A stretch of DNA of 5,371 bases, from NCBI GenBank assembly GCA_002431305.1, contig DJEG01000129.1, positions 1 through 5,371 on the forward strand. Reading direction: 5' to 3'. Of the stretch, positions 4,423 through 5,371 are shown one piece after another. The notes beneath the pieces are model-generated. The model worked only from the letters and a program-made list of their open reading frames with translations, searched no databases and had not been told where the DNA came from. The position numbers were made by a program, and so were the translations under genes. The stretch is from Ruminococcaceae bacterium UBA5904 (lineage in GTDB: Bacteria > Bacillota > Clostridia > Oscillospirales > Acutalibacteraceae). Every line of letters starts with the position of its first letter. Positions within the stretch are counted from its first letter, which is position 1.

Positions 4423-5256
4423 GTGAAAAATGTCGAGACAAAAGTTTTGAACAACGGCGTTTTTGTAAGGAGTTCGGACGGCATAAATTTAGGTATAACG
4501 CTCGACTGCGGACAGGCTTTCAGATGGGTTAAAAATGAAAACGGTAATTGGCGCGGAGCCGTGCGGGGAATCGAAACCGAGATTGAAGAAACCGACGGCG
4601 GACTTATTTTTCATTCGATAAACGAGGACGATTTTTACGGCGTTTTTTATGATTATTTCGATTTTGGCAGGGATTATACCGCGATATTAAATAATTTCGG
4701 TTCGGATTTATTGCTCAGCGAAACCGTTTCGCATTACGGAGTTATAAGAATTTTAAATCAGGAGCCGTGGGAGGCGCTTTGTTCGTTTATTATATCCTCC
4801 TGCAATAACATTCCCAGAATCAAGTCAATTATTGAAAAACTGTGCGTAAATTTCGGAGAAAAAATAAATAATATGTATTCTTTTCCGTCGGCGGAGAAAA
4901 TTGCGTCGCTCGATATTTCGGCTCTCGACGTACTGCATGCGGGGTACCGCAATGAATTTATCATGGACGCGTCGCGCGCCGTCGCTCAGGGCAGGATTGA
5001 TTTTGAAAAAATAAAAACGCTCGATATCGATTCTGCGAGAAATGAGCTTATGACAATAAAAGGCGTGGGCAAAAAGGTCGCGGACTGCGCCATGCTGTAC
5101 GGGCTCGGATTTATAGATTCTTTCCCCGTTGACAGGCATATAAAGCGTATTGCGGAGCAGTTTTATCCCGACGGACTGCCGGAGTGCGTTAACGGATATT
5201 CGGGTATAGCCCAGCAGTATATGTTCCACTTTCAGAGGACGGAAAACAGCAACTGA
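4423..5256 (+). CDS. ogg: OGG1-type 8-oxoguanine DNA glycosylase / AP lyase
   Basis: Base-excision repair enzyme that removes 8-oxoguanine paired with C and nicks the abasic site; cytosolic, acting on DNA. Often annotated as a DNA-3-methyladenine glycosylase 2 family protein, but the 8-oxoG pocket is present. Against human OGG1 (aligned by eye): N-terminal OGG domain with DCGQAFRW (28-35), where Gly30 matches Gly42; SSCNNIPRI (125-133), where Arg132 matches Arg154; GYR (174-176), where Arg176 matches Arg204; helix-hairpin-helix IKGVGKKVADC (212-222) with catalytic Lys218 (Lys249) and Cys222 (Cys253); PVDRH (235-239) with catalytic Asp237 (Asp268); and GIAQQYMF (261-268), where Gln264 and Phe268 match Gln315 and Phe319. 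The start is GTG, 6 nt after GGGGTGA; an in-frame TGA at 4414 excludes a longer form. At 277 residues it is complete but shorter than human OGG1. Oddity: Cys127 stands where OGG1 has Asn149. It is a single-gene transcription unit divergent from the small membrane protein. Confidence 0.93.
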   Translation: MKNVETKVLNNGVFVRSSDGINLGITLDCGQAFRWVKNENGNWRGAVRGIETEIEETDGGLIFHSINEDDFYGVFYDYFDFGRDYTAILNNFGSDLLLSETVSHYGVIRILNQEPWEALCSFIISSCNNIPRIKSIIEKLCVNFGEKINNMYSFPSAEKIASLDISALDVLHAGYRNEFIMDASRAVAQGRIDFEKIKTLDIDSARNELMTIKGVGKKVADCAMLYGLGFIDSFPVDRHIKRIAEQFYPDGLPECVNGYSGIAQQYMFHFQRTENSN

Positions 5257-5269
5257 TGTTTTTTTTGAT

Positions 5270-5303
5270 AAAAATTCAGCCTCCCGTATACTTTGGGAGG
5301 CTG
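5270..5303 (-). terminator. Strong hairpin terminator between converging genes
   Basis: CAGCCTCCC (5277-5285) and GGGAGGCTG (5295-5303) form a perfect 9-bp stem with a 9-base loop. On the minus strand the stem is followed by AATTTTTATC, with five T at 5274-5270, which fits an intrinsic terminator for leftward transcription from a gene beyond the right edge. On the + strand the bases after the stem are A/T-rich but lack a clear T-run, although the hairpin begins only 20 bases after the glycosylase stop and may serve both directions. Confidence 0.7.
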
Positions 5304-5347
5304 ATGAATTATTAATTTGTCGATCGGGGCGTTTTTAACATCCCCTA

Positions 5348-5371
5348 TTACTCTGTAACGCCTAAAAGTTT
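5348..5371 (-). CDS. Possible C-terminal end of a converging gene, cut by the window edge
   Basis: Read on the minus strand, the frame from the window edge gives KLLGVTE followed by TAA (5350-5348). About 45 bases further the minus-oriented terminator begins, a normal distance for a 3' end. Seven residues cannot identify a product. Another minus frame stays open across this stretch and through the terminator hairpin, which makes it less likely. The orientation is supported mainly by the terminator. Confidence 0.25.
   Translation of the reverse strand, partial: KLLGVTE

Noticed and set aside
5255..5314. Short + strand ATG frame after the glycosylase gene (MFFLIKIQPP...)
   Set aside because: About 19 codons, no ribosome site, and it runs through the terminator hairpin.
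5326..5362. GGGG/CCCC and GGCGTT/AACGCC pairings near the right edge
   Set aside because: The two pairings are mutually overlapping and short; they add nothing beyond the strong hairpin at 5277-5303.

Overview
The window looks like a chromosomal stretch from a low-to-moderate GC Bacillota, most likely of class Clostridia. The protein signatures (for example the DYPDEDIPEV stretch of MnmE), the SD-type ribosome sites, the A/T-rich promoters and the OGG1-like glycosylase all point that way. UGA ends several of the genes, so the standard bacterial code applies. The lineage is inferred from protein character, not from a search.

Left part (1-3841, + strand): a short non-coding lead with a promoter candidate is followed by three tightly packed genes, mnmG, mnmE and tadA, with 10-nt and 1-nt gaps. 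A terminator-like hairpin with a T-run follows. MnmG and MnmE form the complex that installs the (carboxymethyl)aminomethyl group on U34 of a set of tRNAs. TadA deaminates A34 to inosine in tRNA-Arg(ACG). The operon is therefore entirely devoted to wobble position 34 of tRNA. The mnmG-before-mnmE order is the reverse of the familiar Bacillota arrangement.

Middle part (3766-4422): a small gene on the minus strand converges on tadA and overlaps its last 11 bases. It encodes an 89-residue protein of unknown function with a basic stretch and a C-terminal membrane segment. The tadA terminator lies inside this gene. The 387-bp divergent intergenic region that follows is rich in structure: five copies of GTTCAAAA, three of TGTAAAAC (one inverted), A-tracts repeating at about helical pitch (likely curved DNA), three short inverted repeats, and promoters on both strands.

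Right part (4331-5371): a good promoter and a possible 10-codon leader ORF precede an OGG1-type 8-oxoguanine DNA glycosylase/AP lyase with an essentially complete set of recognition and catalytic residues. After it come a hairpin terminator, best oriented for the minus strand, and what may be the last few codons of a converging gene cut by the window edge.

No defence system, CRISPR array, mobile element, rRNA or tRNA gene was seen. The gene content is mostly housekeeping. The parts most worth a second look are the divergent intergenic region and the small membrane-anchored protein.
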